Shown here piece after piece: positions 25,883 through 34,484 of a stretch of DNA of 64,000 nt. Every line of letters begins with the position of its first letter. Positions within the stretch are counted from its first letter, which is position 1. The position numbers and the translations under genes are program-made. The notes beneath the pieces were generated by a model. It was given only the letters and a program-made list of their open reading frames with translations, was not told the origin of the DNA and made no database searches. The stretch comes from Spirochaetia bacterium (GTDB taxonomy: Bacteria > Spirochaetota > Leptospiria > Leptospirales > Leptonemataceae), in contig JAIOPQ010000007.1 in assembly GCA_021413825.1 (NCBI GenBank), positions 21,912 to 85,911 of the forward strand, in the 5' to 3' direction.

Positions 25883-26411
25883 CGTCGCTTTCGCCATCCT
25901 GCTCATTGCAAGTGGCTGCAATCGACAACTGGCAGTGGAATCAGCTATTGTTTGCGACGATTTTTCCGAGGGAAAATGCAAGGAAGGTGCGCCTAAAAAT
26001 GGAGTTTACAGCTTTCAGATTCCCGTAGAAAAAACCAAAACCTGGTTTGACTTCGCCTATCATATGTATTTTCATTCAAGACAGACACCCGGGATGCGTG
26101 TGGAGTTTACGCGGGATATTGCCACGGGTGATCCGTTGAGACAATCGCTCCATTGTAAGTACAAGCTGGAGCGTGGCGCAGATTTTGTGGAAGACCACAT
26201 GGAAGGCCTACGCTGGGATGAAGACGGATCGGGGTTGTGGTGCTTTGACTACCTGGGCACTATGCTCGTGAAGTTTCACAAGAAATTTGGATCCATTCAA
26301 GGGAAACCCACGGTCGACTTTTTTCCAATCAATCTTACAATCAGTCTGGATGGCGGACTTAATACAGCCAAAAGCGAGTCAATTAGCCTGGACTGGCAGG
26401 CATCGAGGTAA
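25866..26411 (+). CDS. Hypothetical lipoprotein
   Basis: I do not recognise this family. The N-terminus MLRSNSVAFAILLIASGCNR is a lipoprotein signal with lipobox IASGC (Cys18). The mature part has a Cys-bearing segment (VCDDFSEGKCKEG), then alternating strands such as TWFDFAYHMYFHSRQTPGMRVEF and VDFFPINLTISLDGGL, suggesting a beta-rich periplasmic domain. It begins inside the DUF4416 gene and is followed after two bases by the BFN gene, so it is probably made as part of the same operon. Confidence 0.65.
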   Translation: MLRSNSVAFAILLIASGCNRQLAVESAIVCDDFSEGKCKEGAPKNGVYSFQIPVEKTKTWFDFAYHMYFHSRQTPGMRVEFTRDIATGDPLRQSLHCKYKLERGADFVEDHMEGLRWDEDGSGLWCFDYLGTMLVKFHKKFGSIQGKPTVDFFPINLTISLDGGLNTAKSESISLDWQASR

Positions 26412-26413
26412 AC

Positions 26414-27025
26414 GTGAGCGAAGAAAATCATCCATTGCCGGAAGGCTTGTTAGAAGTAAAGATATCCGACGTTTCGATTACAAACGTGGGGTTCGCGATT
26501 TTTATGAAGCCAGTAGGCTCTACATCTAGCAAGGTCGTCCCCATTTTCATAGGTCCGCTTGAAACATATTCAATCTCAAGTGCGCTCGATGGTGTAACAC
26601 CGCCCAGGCCAAACACCCATGATTTGATCATCAACCTGATTTCAGAGCTGGAAGCGCGCATTCTACACGTAATCATCAATGATATAATCGGAAATATTTT
26701 TTATGCGCGTGTCGTAATCCAATCAGGAGATGGCATTGTGGAAATTGATGCTCGGCCCTCTGATTCGGTGGCGATTGCGATTCGGGCCAAATGTCCTATA
26801 TTTATGCACGAGAAAGTATATCAAGAAGCAGGTGTAGTGATTGGAGATGAAGGGAAACCGGAAACCCCGGAGAACGAAGAGGAACAAATTATCACAACCT
26901 CTGCAACTTCTCAAACTCCAATTGAGCAATTAAAAATCCGCCTACAAAGGGCAATTGACCAGGAAAGGTTTGAGGAAGCGGCAGACCTGCGCGATCAGAT
27001 AACTAAAATGCAGCGCGAGAACTAA
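26414..27025 (+). CDS. Bifunctional nuclease (BFN) domain with C-terminal UVR motif
   Basis: Residues of about 10-135 form a BFN (DUF151) domain: VSITNVGFAIFMKPVGSTSSKVVPIFIGPLET, RPNTHDLIINLISELEARILHVIINDI, and RPSDSVAIAIRAKCPIFM are family hallmarks. BFN proteins were named for RNase and DNase activity in plants, but bacterial functions are open. After an acidic linker, IEQLKIRLQRAIDQERFEEAADLRDQI (about 171-197) is a UVR motif like those of UvrB/UvrC and McsA, usually a protein contact site. It starts with GTG 26414, and recG follows 19 bases later. The combination with recG suggests, but does not show, a link to DNA repair. Confidence 0.87.
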   Translation: MSEENHPLPEGLLEVKISDVSITNVGFAIFMKPVGSTSSKVVPIFIGPLETYSISSALDGVTPPRPNTHDLIINLISELEARILHVIINDIIGNIFYARVVIQSGDGIVEIDARPSDSVAIAIRAKCPIFMHEKVYQEAGVVIGDEGKPETPENEEEQIITTSATSQTPIEQLKIRLQRAIDQERFEEAADLRDQITKMQREN

Positions 27026-27044
27026 GCGCTGCTCAACAAACAGC

Positions 27045-29129
27045 GTGCCCAGAGCCAAAAAGAAAACAGATACGATTGAAGCGCCTGAAAGCGAGCTTTC
27101 GTCGATTAAGGGAATTGGTCCTGCACGCGAAGAACTCCTGGCACTGGCTGGCGTTCGCACAATTGAAGATCTATTGTATCGATTTCCCAGGCGCTACCTG
27201 GATCGCACTCTTGCCACCAGTACGGCGTTCCGAGCTGGAGTGGAAACGACGCTCATTGTGACCGTCGAGAATTCTTATCTGGCGCACGGCAAGCGAAGCC
27301 GCCTTGTAGTTCATTGCAAAACGTTAAACGGCGAATCACTATCCCTTGTATTCTTCAGGGGCGTGGGGTATTTTCGAAGAGTATTCCAAAAATCTGTAAT
27401 GCTGGTTGTATCCGGCAAGCTTGAATCGTTTGGAGGAATGCAGATAGCTCATCCGGATTTTGAAGTACTCGATTCTGAAGATAGTGAAACAATTCACACC
27501 GGTAGAATTGTGCCAGTCTATCCAGGCACAGAAGATCTAAAGAAACGAGGGTTGGATAGCCGTGGGTTCAGGCGGATCTTGCATTCGGTGCTCGATAACG
27601 GCTCAACCCTTCCGGACTTAATCCCGAATGATTTACTGGATAAGCATGGCTATCTCAAGCGAATGGATGCCCTGCGTGAGATTCATTTTCCGGAAAGCAT
27701 GGATTCACTGCGAGTGGCGCGCAATTCACTCAAATTCGAAGAGTTGTTTCTATTCTCCTGCCACATGAAAAACAAACGAAGCGCCCGGCTCCAACAGAAA
27801 CGTGAGCTCTGGCCTTTGCCTTACGGAAAATCGGAACAATGGATTCAACTGAAGCAACGCTTGCCTTTTACTCCCACAGGGGAGCAGAATCGTGCAATCG
27901 AAGTCATACTCGCTGACGCGCAGGCAAACCATGCCACTGCATTCTTGCTTCAGGGAGATGTGGGTTCCGGAAAGACACTGGTCGCAATCGCTTCAATGCT
28001 GCACTACGTTGCTAACAATGTGCAGTGTGCCTTGCTTGTCCCGACGGAAGTACTCGCACGCCAGCATTTCAGGACGTTCATGGACCTGCTTGCGCTAAGC
28101 GGAGTTCAGATTGAATTACTCCTGGGAGCTGAACCCAAGAAATCCAAAGCTGGCCGCATCGATCGCATTCAGCGCGGCGAGGCTGATATTGTAATCGGAA
28201 CGCATAGCTTGCTTGAACCGGAAGTAACATTCGCAGCCCTTGGACTGGTTGTTGTGGATGAACAACATCGCTTTGGTGTAGAGCAACGCGAGACGCTGCG
28301 GAAAAAGGGAAGGAATCCTGACGTTGTTGGAATGACTGCAACGCCAATTCCCAGAACTCTCTGCCTTACGGAGTTTGCTGACTTAAAACTTGTAACCCTA
28401 CTTGAAAAACCGGCGGGGCGTTTACCTATCAAGACAATGCGTCTCGGAGAAGATAAGCGATCAGGGATGTATAAATCGATTCGCAATCACGTTACGCAGG
28501 GAAGGCAGTGCTACATTGTTTATCCGGTGATTGATGAGAGTGAGAAATCAGATCTACGCGCGGCGACGGACGGTTTCCAGGAATTACAGACTGCAATCTT
28601 TCCAGATCTGAAACTTGAGTTGCTTCATGGAAGAATGAAAACAGATGAAAAAGACCGGGTGATGTCGGAATTCCGCGCGGGAAAAATTCAAATACTTGTA
28701 TCTACAACAGTAATCGAAGTCGGTGTTGATGTTCCAAATGCGACCATTATGGTAATTGAACATGCGGATCGATTTGGAATTTCTCAGCTTCATCAGTTGC
28801 GGGGTCGCGTTGGACGCGGAAGTGAGGAGAGTTTTTGCGTACTTATGGCAGGACCGGGAACTGAAGAGGCAGAGGAGCGTTTGAGCGCTGTTGTAGCAAC
28901 TGAGAACGGGTTTGATCTGGCAGAAACGGATCTTAAGATCCGCGGACCCGGTGAAATTCTTGGGAAACGCCAGCACGGTGTCGATGGGCTTCGGATCGCT
29001 AATCTAATGGAAGATAGGAAACTAGTGGAAGTTGCATTTGAGTCGGCAGAACAGGCTACTGGTCTCCCCGAAGCCGCCCTTGAATTCATAAAAAAGAGAT
29101 TTGCAACAACGGAACAGAGTCTGAGCTGA
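27045..29129 (+). CDS. recG: ATP-dependent DNA helicase RecG
   Basis: RecG remodels stalled replication forks and branched recombination intermediates. An OB-fold wedge domain near 70-170 follows a short helix-hairpin-helix-like opening (LSSIKGIGPAREELLALAG). The helicase motor shows motif I GDVGSGKT, motif II VVDEQHRFG, motif III MTATPIPRT, and motifs V-VI with RFGISQLHQLRGRVGRG. The C-terminal ATENGFDLAETDLKIRGPGEILGKRQHG is specific to RecG. The length of 694 aa is typical. It starts with GTG 27045, which leaves a 19-base gap from the BFN gene. The call is firm. Confidence 0.96.
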   Translation: MPRAKKKTDTIEAPESELSSIKGIGPAREELLALAGVRTIEDLLYRFPRRYLDRTLATSTAFRAGVETTLIVTVENSYLAHGKRSRLVVHCKTLNGESLSLVFFRGVGYFRRVFQKSVMLVVSGKLESFGGMQIAHPDFEVLDSEDSETIHTGRIVPVYPGTEDLKKRGLDSRGFRRILHSVLDNGSTLPDLIPNDLLDKHGYLKRMDALREIHFPESMDSLRVARNSLKFEELFLFSCHMKNKRSARLQQKRELWPLPYGKSEQWIQLKQRLPFTPTGEQNRAIEVILADAQANHATAFLLQGDVGSGKTLVAIASMLHYVANNVQCALLVPTEVLARQHFRTFMDLLALSGVQIELLLGAEPKKSKAGRIDRIQRGEADIVIGTHSLLEPEVTFAALGLVVVDEQHRFGVEQRETLRKKGRNPDVVGMTATPIPRTLCLTEFADLKLVTLLEKPAGRLPIKTMRLGEDKRSGMYKSIRNHVTQGRQCYIVYPVIDESEKSDLRAATDGFQELQTAIFPDLKLELLHGRMKTDEKDRVMSEFRAGKIQILVSTTVIEVGVDVPNATIMVIEHADRFGISQLHQLRGRVGRGSEESFCVLMAGPGTEEAEERLSAVVATENGFDLAETDLKIRGPGEILGKRQHGVDGLRIANLMEDRKLVEVAFESAEQATGLPEAALEFIKKRFATTEQSLS

Positions 29130-29135
29130 TATTAA

Positions 29136-30650
29136 GTGGTTACAGAGTTTTCCATTCGAGTTGGTTTCCTTGTGGTGCTCCTGGCACTGCTCCTCGGAAT
29201 TTCCTTTACGGTATTCTTTCAGAATCGTAGCAGCATTTTCAATCGGCTCCTGGCGCTTGAACTTTTGCTCCTCAGTTGCTGGCAATTTGCGGGATTTCTA
29301 CAGGTAATACTCCTGGTATCACCGCTAACCCTGCAGCCGCTGCAGATGATTTTTGGCGGAATGGCAGGCTATGTGTTTCTGCGGCTCGCCCGTTCCATGG
29401 CCGGAGTAAAAAAAGACTGGTTCGACTCGCTTGCCTTTCTTATGTGCAGCGCCGTTACCATTTACTATGTAATACGTATTTTCTACCCCGACACAGGAGA
29501 GCCTTCCGCATTTCTGTTGCTTGAGCCTAAGGCAAGAATCAATGGAATGCCGCATCCTGGCTACGTGGTTTACACTGCGATACTTGCAGCCTTTTACATT
29601 TCCGGGCTTTTCTTTATTGTTCGGTCCTACTTTGGAGAGCAGGACGACCGGAGCCGCAAACAACTGCTGACGGTTGTTGCGTCCATTGGTGTGGCGTCCA
29701 TTTCCGGAATTGTATTTGTGAACGGATTTTATATTCTGAATATCCCAATGCTACTCCCCCTGGAACGATTCGTAATGCTCGGAGCTCTCTGTATACTTGC
29801 CTACTCAGTGCTGGGGCAACAGGCCTGGAGCAATGAATCACTCCTGCGAATCATTCAAGAGAATGAACGGTCGCTTGCAGAAAGAAATCGGATCATTGAA
29901 TCAGAATTGGATTTGGCCAGACTGATCCATCATCGTTTGTTTCCCGAAAAACCTCCGCGGATTCCTGGATATGAAATCCAGGGAGCCTGCATTTCTACGG
30001 ACAAAGTTGGTGGAGATTTTTACGACTTCTATACTCGAGTAGAGAACCTGGGCGTGTTCATTGCTGATGTTTCGGGGCACGGAATTCCTGCAGCCTTCAT
30101 TGCATCCTGTACAAAGATGGCTTTCAATCATAGCGCTGCTCATTCTGAAAATGGATCGCAGCTGCTCAAGCGGATGGACGTTTCGATTGCGCGCCGCGCT
30201 GTTCAATCAATGTACGTTACAGCTGTCTATATCGAAATAGACTACGCGTCGCGAGAAATGTCTTACTGCAATGCGGGGCACTGTCCAATTCTACTCCATA
30301 GGCGTGCAGATAATTCGGTGATACCCCTGAAATCAAAGGGTTCGCCTCTGGGATTGATGACTGGAAAGCCTTTTGAACTCCGGACGTTTCAGCTCCTGGA
30401 CGGAGATCGTATTGTTCTATTCACAGATGGATTAACCGAGTCTATCGATCTGGCGCGCCAACCATTTGGCGAGGAGCGATTACGCGATCTCCTGATTACG
30501 TGCTCAGGTCAGAACGCGGCTGATGTAACAAGCAGCGTAATGCAGGAAATTTTGACTTTCACCGGCAAAGCAACCCTCGAAGATGATACAACCATCGTAA
30601 TAGTGGACGTGCTGCCACGTCCAGGCGAGTCTATCCAGGATGCAAAATGA
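29136..30650 (+). CDS. Membrane PP2C-type phosphatase (RsbU/SpoIIE family)
   Basis: The N-terminal half has about seven hydrophobic helices (residues about 6-225), probably a sensory membrane domain. A linker with LARLIHHRLFP (a coupling element common before these phosphatases) leads to a PPM/SpoIIE Ser/Thr phosphatase domain. Its metal sites are GGDFYDFY, DVSGHGIPAAF, FTDGLTES and LEDDTTIVIVD. Such enzymes dephosphorylate STAS-domain anti-sigma antagonists and so switch on sigma factors or other partners. GTG 29136 lies six bases after recG. A second enzyme of this kind lies at 42.6-44.3 kb with a different sensor. The target protein is not encoded in the window as far as I can see. Confidence 0.88.
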   Translation: MVTEFSIRVGFLVVLLALLLGISFTVFFQNRSSIFNRLLALELLLLSCWQFAGFLQVILLVSPLTLQPLQMIFGGMAGYVFLRLARSMAGVKKDWFDSLAFLMCSAVTIYYVIRIFYPDTGEPSAFLLLEPKARINGMPHPGYVVYTAILAAFYISGLFFIVRSYFGEQDDRSRKQLLTVVASIGVASISGIVFVNGFYILNIPMLLPLERFVMLGALCILAYSVLGQQAWSNESLLRIIQENERSLAERNRIIESELDLARLIHHRLFPEKPPRIPGYEIQGACISTDKVGGDFYDFYTRVENLGVFIADVSGHGIPAAFIASCTKMAFNHSAAHSENGSQLLKRMDVSIARRAVQSMYVTAVYIEIDYASREMSYCNAGHCPILLHRRADNSVIPLKSKGSPLGLMTGKPFELRTFQLLDGDRIVLFTDGLTESIDLARQPFGEERLRDLLITCSGQNAADVTSSVMQEILTFTGKATLEDDTTIVIVDVLPRPGESIQDAK

Positions 30651-31218
30651 TTGCACGCTGGTTCTAATCCGGCATGGAAAACCCGAAATGCGCGTCCTCG
30701 ATACTCCATGGAAATGGATGAATGCGAGCGAGATCAACGCATGCATGGACGCTTATGATTCAGTGAGCCTCGACAATGAATGGTGTATGCGGAACAACCG
30801 GGCATTGGAACCGGCGCACTACATTTCATCCGACTTACCACGAGCTCTTGAAACTGCCATCTTAATGACAGGCAAGCATCCTTTGGAAACTAACGAATTG
30901 TTTCGCGAAGTTCCACTCCCTCGCTTCAAAGGAAGGATCAGACTTCCTGCTGTGTTGCTGGCAATCATCTCAAGATTAGGATGGTATTTTGGCTGGATGG
31001 ACAGCGTTGAATCCCGGGCGCAGACAAAAACCAGGGTTAGCAAAAGTGCAGACTTACTTGAGAATCGTGCTCTATCAAACAAACGGGTCACATTGTTTGC
31101 ACACGGTTTTTTTCTCTGGCTGTTATTACGCGAGCTCCGTCGACGTGGATGGACTTCAGAAAAGGAAGGTCCGTTCAAGTATATGGAAGCTGCAGATCTG
31201 GTCAGGTCGCAGAACTAA
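30640..31218 (+). CDS. Histidine phosphatase superfamily protein
   Basis: This branch-1 histidine phosphatase-like protein has the catalytic loop RHGKP (about 11-15), a second conserved block SSDLPRALETA, an acidic FREVPLPRF and the late FAHGFFLWLL with the second histidine. The length of 192 aa fits. Substrates in this family range from sugar phosphates to proteins and cannot be inferred. A hydrophobic stretch near 105-117 (LPAVLLAIISRLGWYFGW) is unusual for a soluble member. It overlaps the phosphatase gene by 11 bases and ends the operon. Confidence 0.8.
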   Translation: MQNDCTLVLIRHGKPEMRVLDTPWKWMNASEINACMDAYDSVSLDNEWCMRNNRALEPAHYISSDLPRALETAILMTGKHPLETNELFREVPLPRFKGRIRLPAVLLAIISRLGWYFGWMDSVESRAQTKTRVSKSADLLENRALSNKRVTLFAHGFFLWLLLRELRRRGWTSEKEGPFKYMEAADLVRSQN

Positions 31219-31224
31219 TCCTAC

Positions 31225-31677
31225 TTACAATCCGCGGATTGGTTGTGGTAGGATAAGCTTTGTGTACTTGCGAACTGCGCGCTTTGCAAACCACCCGGCC
31301 TTCATCTCAAGCGCGTACAGGGTTGGTTCAGAGGACGGATACGTGCGCACTCCTCCATCCGGTTGCATTGTAACTATTTCAATTAAGAATCCCTGATCGT
31401 CAAAATAAGCAACGTCCAACGGGATCAACGTATTCTTCATCCAGAACGCTTGCATTGTAGCTTCAGGGAACACAAACAGCATACCCTCGTCATCACCCAG
31501 GGATGTGCGATACATCAAACCGCGTTCGCGCTCTGAAGGTGAGGCTGCAATCTCGGCACTGATTGTAAATTCGCCAACGCGAATATTCTGAGTTTTAAGA
31601 TGTTGCGTGCGAAGCGAATCGCATGCAGTTAAGAGGAGTAGAAGGGAAGCAAGACGCACGAACCTTAAACGATTCAT
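31225..31677 (-). CDS. DUF192 lipoprotein
   Basis: The N-terminus MNRLRFVRLASLLLLLTACDS is a lipoprotein signal with lipobox LTAC. The mature part is a DUF192 domain, with SERERGLMYRTSLGDDEGMLFVFPE, FWMKNTLIPLDVAYFDDQGFLIEI and ALEMKAGWFAKRAV as conserved blocks. The function of DUF192 is unknown. I chose ATG 31677, since the longer frame adds 18 residues before a complete signal peptide and would overlap the upstream lipoprotein gene. The two lipoprotein genes are 25 bases apart on the same strand. Confidence 0.85.
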   Translation of the reverse strand: MNRLRFVRLASLLLLLTACDSLRTQHLKTQNIRVGEFTISAEIAASPSERERGLMYRTSLGDDEGMLFVFPEATMQAFWMKNTLIPLDVAYFDDQGFLIEIVTMQPDGGVRTYPSSEPTLYALEMKAGWFAKRAVRKYTKLILPQPIRGL

Positions 31678-31702
31678 GCGCCCTTTTGGAAAAAAATCCA
31701 CG

Positions 31703-32995
31703 TTAGTCGAAACGGATTTTAATCTCACCACGGGTTACCTGAGTCACGCTCGGTTTTTTTCCCTTTTCCAGAACTGATCTAAAAATTTTAGGATTCTCAC
31801 GATTCCAGGAAATTGTATCAGCAAGGGCAAACGACCTTCCCGGATATGTAACTTCCCATTCTTGAGCGGTGTCCGTTTCGGTGATTGGATTGATTTCCTT
31901 TACACCGGTTTTTTGCTTCAGATCATCACGGAAGCCCCCGGCTGTTTTCTGATCAAGGCCGGTGATGTTCAGAACAATTACGTTATTGCGCGTTAGATCA
32001 GACCAGGTATCGGACAACTTGCGATTGATTTCCTTAGCAATTCCACCCGGTTGTTTCACGTAATCTGTTCCTGATCCAACCGCAAAGCGCTTAACGGACA
32101 TTTGCGCCGCCGCCAGATCTGTGGTTTGCGCTCCACCAACCGGATTGTTAAACTCACCAAGGACCTTACTTTTGCCCCAGAGAGCCAGTAGGGTAATATT
32201 CCCTGTTGCTTTATAAGATTTCATGTAGAGCTTCATGCTCTCATCGCTCAGATTGATGGTTGCGTTTGGATTTGATTCAAGGCTTCCAATTACCAGCACA
32301 TCTGCACCGGCCTTAGCTGCGCGCTCTTTAATATCTTCCGGAAATTGATCCGGATTTTTTGCTGCAGCTTCTTCATTCACGCCAGCCAGAGAAATCCCAG
32401 AGGAATCAATTACGCTGTAATCCTTGCGAACAAAGAAATCCCGAAGCGCTGCCGCAGCGATTGCATTGCGCGAAGAAAATGATTCAACTCGTTTACCCTG
32501 ACCGGCCAGATTATATTCTTCGCGAATCAAGATCATGAGCTTGGGATTGCCTGCAATCTTTTGCATTTGATCAATCTGGTTTTTCAATTCAGACTGAGAT
32601 ACCTCATAGCGCACGGTAAGGCGGAGCATTTTGATCGTATCCATATCGTACTGGGTCTTGTCCAGAATCTGACCGTTGCGGCACATGCCATTGGCTTTTG
32701 CAAAAATTTCATTGGCCACGGACTGACCGTTTCCAACTCCTGAGTAGCTGGCTACTTGCGTTCCAATGCACTTTTCAACCGCTGTGCGGCAGGCATCTTC
32801 CTTGGCCTTTCCTTCCGATGCGTCCATGCTTGTATAGATTGGAGCTTCACCGTAGACCGTAATCTTACCATCCAGGCAATCACCAAAGACGGTTTTATCG
32901 TTATCATCCCCTTTTGAGGAACCTGATTTGCATGTGAGCGCGATTCCAAGGATCAACGAAAGGGCAATGAATTGAATTGTTTTTGAGAAAGACAT
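31703..32995 (-). CDS. Large hypothetical lipoprotein with FlgT/LPP20-like features
   Basis: The product begins with a signal peptide and a relaxed lipobox (IALTC, Cys about 22), followed by a Ser/Gly/Asp-rich tether. Two regions recall FlgT/LPP20-type outer-membrane lipoproteins. The first is ITVYGEAPIYTSMDASEGKAKEDACRTAVEKCIG (about 42-75). The second is a later alpha/beta domain (LMILIREEYN and AAALRDFFVRKDYSVIDSS, then AAKAGADVLVIGSLE). The latter looks like a TolB-N or CsgG-type fold. Several cysteines could pair. I used ATG 32995, because 21 extra codons upstream do not form a signal. It is probably a surface or periplasmic lipoprotein; the role is not known. Confidence 0.65.
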   Translation of the reverse strand: MSFSKTIQFIALSLILGIALTCKSGSSKGDDNDKTVFGDCLDGKITVYGEAPIYTSMDASEGKAKEDACRTAVEKCIGTQVASYSGVGNGQSVANEIFAKANGMCRNGQILDKTQYDMDTIKMLRLTVRYEVSQSELKNQIDQMQKIAGNPKLMILIREEYNLAGQGKRVESFSSRNAIAAAALRDFFVRKDYSVIDSSGISLAGVNEEAAAKNPDQFPEDIKERAAKAGADVLVIGSLESNPNATINLSDESMKLYMKSYKATGNITLLALWGKSKVLGEFNNPVGGAQTTDLAAAQMSVKRFAVGSGTDYVKQPGGIAKEINRKLSDTWSDLTRNNVIVLNITGLDQKTAGGFRDDLKQKTGVKEINPITETDTAQEWEVTYPGRSFALADTISWNRENPKIFRSVLEKGKKPSVTQVTRGEIKIRFD

Positions 32996-33096
32996 ACGAC
33001 CTCTGCATTGATGGACGAGTTTAATGTAACTCCGGTCAACAAAAAATCGGCTAAACAATCAGGCTGCCCTGTCGATGCTATTATAGAGGAAAAATC

Positions 33097-33459
33097 ATGG
33101 ACGACTTAATTCTTCTCAAACGTGCACTTAGCGTTGAAATAGACAAGCGCTCGGCTATTCTGTCTGCGGACGGACGGGAGCTGCAGCGCAAGACACGCGA
33201 ATCCGAAGAAATCCTTCGCCAGATGCGCGCCTCCATCGAAGATCCCAGTCGCAAGGATCGCTCGGAGCTCAGCCCAGAAGCCCGCAAAATTGCCGAAAGA
33301 TTGCAGATTGAAACGACAGAAAACGATCGTCTCCTGGAAAACGCAAACCATACCATACACCGGTTACTGACAGAGATGGCAGAAAAGGACACAGTCTATT
33401 CGCCGGTCGGTGGAAGATCAGGGAGCACGGGTGGCGTACTTCTGGACGCCAGCGTCTGA
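33097..33459 (+). CDS. Small coiled-coil protein, possibly FlgN-like flagellar chaperone
   Basis: This 120-aa protein is almost wholly helical, rich in charged residues and heptad-like leucines (LLKRALSVEIDKRSAILSAD, then EILRQMRASIEDPS and RLQIETTENDRLLENANHTIHRLLTEMAE). It ends in YSPVGGRSGSTGG. This order (long helix pair, N-R-L-L-E block, then Y-x-P-x-G) resembles FlgN, the export chaperone for hook-associated proteins. The match is by eye and weak; it may be an unrelated coiled-coil protein. A T-run at 33464-33470, five bases after the stop, follows a short possible hairpin and could be its terminator. Confidence 0.5.
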   Translation: MDDLILLKRALSVEIDKRSAILSADGRELQRKTRESEEILRQMRASIEDPSRKDRSELSPEARKIAERLQIETTENDRLLENANHTIHRLLTEMAEKDTVYSPVGGRSGSTGGVLLDASV

Positions 33460-33518
33460 TCGCTTTTTTTGATTGGTCTCCAGGCTCTTTGCCGCTTCTC
33501 TGCTAATTGGGCCGTTCC

Positions 33519-34481
33519 ATGGACGATCAGATGCACATCAAACTCTGGGGGGTACGTGGCTCTCTTCCAACCCCAATGAGCTCCTCGGAATATGAAACGA
33601 TCCTGAGCCGCGCTCTAACGGAAGCCAGACGGTTGTATCAGGAGGATCCTTCGCGCACAGCAGATCAGATCTTTGAAGCAATTCCAGATCCCATGAAGCA
33701 TGTCATTGGCGGAGAAACTACATGCATCGGCGTAAATTACAGAAATACTGCAATCCTGATCGATCTTGGAACTGGTTCTCGCAAGGCGGGTGAGGCCCTC
33801 GCAAAACGTCAGGACCTCAAAGACATCCACATTCTCATTACCCATACCCACTGGGATCACATCCAGGGATTTCCATTCTTTGCACCGGCAATGAATCCGA
33901 ACATGACTTTGCACTTTTATTCATGCGTTCCAGATTTACATAATCGATTGATTCGCCAGCAACATCCGGATCATCACAACATTCGCTTTGAAGAACTTCC
34001 GTGCAAGACACGCTTTACAACGGTAAAGGAAGGTGAGCCTTTCCAGGTAGACGATCTTAAAATCAGCGCGCAACCATTGATTCATCCCGGCGGATCCACT
34101 TCGTATCGAATGGACAAAGGAAACCAAAAGTTTGTGTTTGCGACCGACACAGAATTCTACGGTCCAGAGCTTTCAATGCTCGTGCGAAAATACGATGAGT
34201 TTTTTCACAAATCAGATCTGCTGATAATTGATGCGCAATATTCCTTACCAGAGGCAGAAATGAAACGCGGTTGGGGGCATACTGCCATGACAATTGCAGT
34301 AGATTGTGCCATGCACTGGGACATTGGCAGGCTTGGCCTTACCCATCACGAGCCATCGCATTCTGATGATACGGTTCGCGAACTATTCGCACGCGCAAAA
34401 GAATATCTGGAAGCTAATAATCCTCATCAACATCGAATGGAACTATATCTCGCTCGCGAAGGTGACGAGTACCTGCTTTAG
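33519..34481 (+). CDS. MBL-fold metallo-hydrolase
   Basis: This is a metallo-beta-lactamase-fold protein with the family opening IKLWGVRGSLPTP. IGGETTCIGVNY leads to a strand ending LIDLGTGSRKAGEAL, and the metal-binding HTHWDHIQGFPFF lies near 108-120. Later ligands lie in LIHPGGSTSYR, FATDTEF and GLTHHEPSHSDD. The GVRGS opening defines a subgroup of uncharacterised phosphodiesterase-like hydrolases. ATG 33519 was chosen over TTG 33507; ATG 33531 is also possible. It is convergent with the subtilase gene, three bases apart. Confidence 0.85.
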   Translation: MDDQMHIKLWGVRGSLPTPMSSSEYETILSRALTEARRLYQEDPSRTADQIFEAIPDPMKHVIGGETTCIGVNYRNTAILIDLGTGSRKAGEALAKRQDLKDIHILITHTHWDHIQGFPFFAPAMNPNMTLHFYSCVPDLHNRLIRQQHPDHHNIRFEELPCKTRFTTVKEGEPFQVDDLKISAQPLIHPGGSTSYRMDKGNQKFVFATDTEFYGPELSMLVRKYDEFFHKSDLLIIDAQYSLPEAEMKRGWGHTAMTIAVDCAMHWDIGRLGLTHHEPSHSDDTVRELFARAKEYLEANNPHQHRMELYLAREGDEYLL

Positions 34482-34484
34482 GCG

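Noticed and set aside
33444..33470. Short hairpin and T-run after the FlgN-like gene as a terminator
   Set aside because: The stem is only about 4 bp with several bases before the T-run. It is too weak to list as a feature, and is mentioned only with the gene.
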